From assembly GCF_000006405.1 (NCBI RefSeq), contig NW_003214267.1, positions 115,826 to 179,825 on the forward strand: a stretch of DNA of 64,000 bases, given 5' to 3'. Source of the stretch: Perkinsus marinus ATCC 50983. Taxonomy: Eukaryota > Perkinsozoa > Perkinsida > Perkinsidae. Made by a program: the position numbers and the translations under genes. Position 1 is the stretch's first letter. Every line of letters starts with the position of its first letter. Of this stretch, positions 61,950 through 64,000 are shown piece after piece. The notes under the pieces were generated by a model. The model made no database searches. It saw only the letters and a program-made list of their open reading frames with translations, and had not been told where the DNA came from.

Positions 61950-62970
61950 TGCTGTTAATATCGATTGTTTACATTCGTGTAGTCGGGCTTCCCGGAGCTG
62001 AAAGTCAGCCGCCATCCGGGCTATGGCTCAAGTATATCGGCGGCTGTTTAAGCGGCGCGGAACCCGAACCCATTCCTATCGTACCCTGAGTGAGTCGCAA
62101 GTCGCCTTCCCAATCGATGATTATATAGCGAATATGACTACTACTCTAATGTTAAGTAATCGAAATATGTTACTTTCCTAATGGTGTAACTCCCTGATTC
62201 GGCCACTCTAGCATGTCAGTACTACTACTCACCATGTATTACCGCGGAGCCTGTTCGCTTTTCAACGAAGCTTGTAATCAACAACTACTGACACACGCTT
62301 GTAGCAGTGTGTTATTATCGAGATAATTGTGACTGCTGAAGTACCACAATCTTCACACATGCATGCGCAGGTCTATTCGCCGATCACTCGAGTTTGAGAG
62401 TGGTCGTAGGTTGCTGGTTTTTCTTGCGTCATTCTGAATCATTCAGGTGAGATAGAAGGCCACGATTTGTGTGATTGGGTTGTGTCCACTTATTGATACT
62501 GTGCAATTACCGTTCAGTTCGAAGCATGCTATTTTCTACCACATGATGATTCTCTGGTCTTTGGTTCTAGTTTTCACAGTCGATATTGTGACTCACTGCC
62601 GATACCACATTTCGTTGAACTCCTGCATCTAGAAAGTCATGAATTCCATTAGATGTTCCCATATGGTCTGGTGTCTTGCAAATGTACTCTAAAATGGTAT
62701 AGGCTATACCATTTTAGAGTACACTTTCAAGACGTGTTGTTTGTATTCGCCTCGTCACGGCTCACCAGAAATCATCTCCAGTGTGTTATTATGACGACCC
62801 ATTTCGGCTCGTATAAGCTTTTCCCTCGGCTGAATGTTCTACGGCATCTAAAGTCGATGCATGTGGCGTAAGTTGGAGTTTGCACTGCACGCGTGCACAA
62901 TGTTGGTAGTGAGTCGCAATACTTGATGAATTGTATATACATAAACTGTTTTAAAACAATCTCTGAAGAA
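61950..62970. other. Spacer with a 61-nt hairpin palindrome
   Basis: No gene recognised. 62673-62733 is the only strong structure. Confidence 0.4.
62673..62733. repeat. Palindrome with 30-bp arms
   Basis: The inner 39 nt (62684-62722) are two perfect 19-bp arms (GTACTCTAAAATGGTATAG) around a single G. The pairing extends to 30 bp per arm with two mismatches (GTCTTG...CAAGAC at the edges). Same 19+1+19 design as 52505 and 61349. Confidence 0.95.
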
Positions 62971-62974
62971 GGAG

Positions 62975-63128
62975 TGTGGAGGGGAATACGAGTTGGTGTC
63001 AAAATGAAAATTCTAAGGAAATTCTTAGTGGTTTCTGTACACTTCTGCCCGAATTTATATGTAAACTTCTATAATTAGCGAGTGACCGCCTCAACTGAGG
63101 GAAGTGAAAATATATTCCTCCAAGTCTG
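62975..63128 (+). mobile_element. hAT MITE family A, 5' end lost
   Basis: GAGTTGGTGTCAAAATGAAAATTC, TTTCTGTACACTTCTGCCCG, TATGTAAACTTCTATAATTAG, CAACTGAGGGAAGTGAAAAT, ending CCAAGTCTG. Confidence 0.8.
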
Positions 63129-63198
63129 AGGGAACAAGACTGTGGGATAGACCAGACTCTACTGTGTGGTCGAGTTCACTATTATTAATCTCCGTCAG

Positions 63199-63928
63199 AT
63201 ACCATCCTGGACGACAGCACGTTGAGGTGGCCAAGAGGTTAGTGATGAGCATAACCAGCGAACCGGTACAGAAAAAATTCCCGGAATTCACCGTAAGTTG
63301 AAATCTTGTCACCAGTGTGGGTAAATCAACTACATGCGTTGGTGACATCATGAAATTTCAGGAGTTTTTTTGTAGGTTTTTGCACACTTTTACCCGAATT
63401 CGTGTGTAAAATGCTATAATTACTGAGAAAACTCAAACATATATCCCGACACTACTTTCGGCATTTTGATTTTACCCCTGAGGGGAATGTACAGTAGAGC
63501 ATCGATGTGTTCTCACATCTGAACGTCGATTGCGGAGACACAAATGGACGTATGTTTGTGTCTTTGGAGAGTTTATCAATTAGTCATGAAAGTGTGGTAT
63601 CAAGCTGATTAATATTTGGTAGTAATCAATCTAGTCCGAATTTTTCTTTCGCAGTCTAGTAAAAACCTAATGCGTACTCGTCTACTTGGCGAACTACTAC
63701 CGATCGAACTCCCGACACGACTTATTCATTCGGTGTTCGCTATGGCGACTGAGCTACACTACGGAAACGCTTATCTTCTTGTCAACTAGGCAACGTGGGA
63801 GCTCCTAGCCTATGACGGTCCGGCTACTATTGACGTTGAGTTCCTTAATGGAGACAAGCGGCGGTACATTGCGGACCACTTCTCTGATGGTGAAATGAAT
63901 AGTATTGTAGAGAGCTGGAAACTGCAAG
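63199..63928 (+). CDS. Two exons of a gene resembling mitochondrial ribosomal protein mL53, incomplete
   Basis: Exon 63199-63292 (YHPGRQHVEVAKRLVMSITS, EPVQKKFPEFT, then GTAAGT) and exon 63790-63928 (WELLAYDGPATIDVEFLNGD, KRRYIADHFSDGEMNSIVES, then GTGAGC). The pattern 'v.ydP......a..fl..v.s......P......' followed by 'p.i.V.f.nG......ad..s..ei...i' resembles the thioredoxin-like fold of mL53. This is by eye only. The first exon boundary and start codon are not fixed, and the gene runs past the right edge. A family A MITE sits in the intron. Confidence 0.4.
63313..63454 (+). mobile_element. hAT MITE family A, shortened copy
   Basis: CAGTGTGGGTAAATCAACTAC ... TTTGCACACTTTTACCCGAATTC ... ATATATCCCGACACTA, 142 bp with loss of the usual first 20 and last 30 inner bases. 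In an intron of the mL53-like gene, 20 nt after the donor. Confidence 0.82.
63692..63768 (-). repeat. tRNA-like segment / SINE head
   Basis: On the minus strand A box GTAGCTCAGTCGCC and B box GAGTTCGATCGG in tRNA-like spacing, but acceptor and anticodon arms do not pair. It lies in the intron just before the exon at 63790. Confidence 0.4.
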
Positions 63929-64000
63929 GTGAGCACCCTCGAGAAAGTCTTCGCAGTGGTTAGAATATGAACTGCGTGAAATACTGCTCGTTGTCTACCA

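Noticed and set aside
62673-62733. Hairpin considered as a microRNA precursor.
   Set aside because: The loop is a single base and the arms are almost perfect, unlike a Dicer precursor; treated as a palindrome.

Overview
The window is a 64 kb piece of a protist nuclear genome. The best guess is an alveolate, and within alveolates a perkinsozoan (Perkinsus-like). This is inference from the sequence: many genes have very short GT-AG introns (about 30-100 nt), ribosomal protein eL41 has a 39-residue form with a 14-residue N-terminal extension (I recall a similar form in apicomplexans), one gene is a chloroquine-resistance-transporter-like carrier, and the DNA is crowded with short hAT-type MITEs. 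There are two 100-N assembly gaps (15499-15598 and 41845-41944).

Layout, left to right. 1-2181: CRT-like transporter (minus, running off the left edge). 2879-5155: two near-identical eL41 genes flanking a non-coding stretch with a tandem pair of H/ACA-type snoRNA candidates. 5888-6584: a single-pass membrane protein. 7.5-13.6 kb: MITE-rich region with coiled-coil gene pieces, including one frame with two in-frame TGA codons. 14.4-17.2 kb: cluster of Thr/Ser-rich, GPI-anchor-like surface proteins. 17.7-20.9 kb: two small coiled-coil/membrane genes with MITE-loaded introns. 21.2-22.7 kb: ceramide synthase with eight clean exons. 25.1-26.0 kb: Gln-rich coiled-coil protein. 26.1-27.9 kb: DNA transposon remnant with a Ulp1-like protease piece. 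29.1-30.3 kb: duplicated tRNA-Lys segment. 31.1-34.1 kb: a small soluble gene and three small membrane-protein ORFs. 35 kb: fossil reverse transcriptase. 36-38 kb: MITEs and a minisatellite. 38.9-42.7 kb: F-box/JmjC protein. 43.4-45.1 kb: small acidic ORF and a NAP-family histone chaperone. 46.4-48.2 kb: foldback element and hAT transposase remnant. 49.1-50.3 kb: GAR1. 50.5-52.3 kb: unrecognised exons and tRNA-Glu. 53.8-56.2 kb: tandem ribose-5-phosphate isomerase B genes. 56.4-57.6 kb: short-chain dehydrogenase. 58.7-59.2 kb: ribosomal protein uL24 (RPL26). 60-64 kb: MITEs, perfect palindromes, tRNA-Asp and the start of a possible mitochondrial ribosomal protein gene.

Themes. (1) Ribosome biogenesis recurs: two eL41, uL24, GAR1 (the H/ACA snoRNP protein), H/ACA-like RNAs and tRNAs. 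(2) Tandem duplication is common: eL41, RpiB, surface proteins, tRNA-Lys, snoRNAs. (3) At least 20 copies of one hAT MITE and more than a dozen of a second, palindromic MITE sit in introns and spacers. Three carry perfect 8-bp target-site duplications, and one split a former coding exon. (4) A palindrome with fixed spacing, ATCGATC-N4-GATCGAT, occurs three times, two of them just upstream of ribosomal protein genes.
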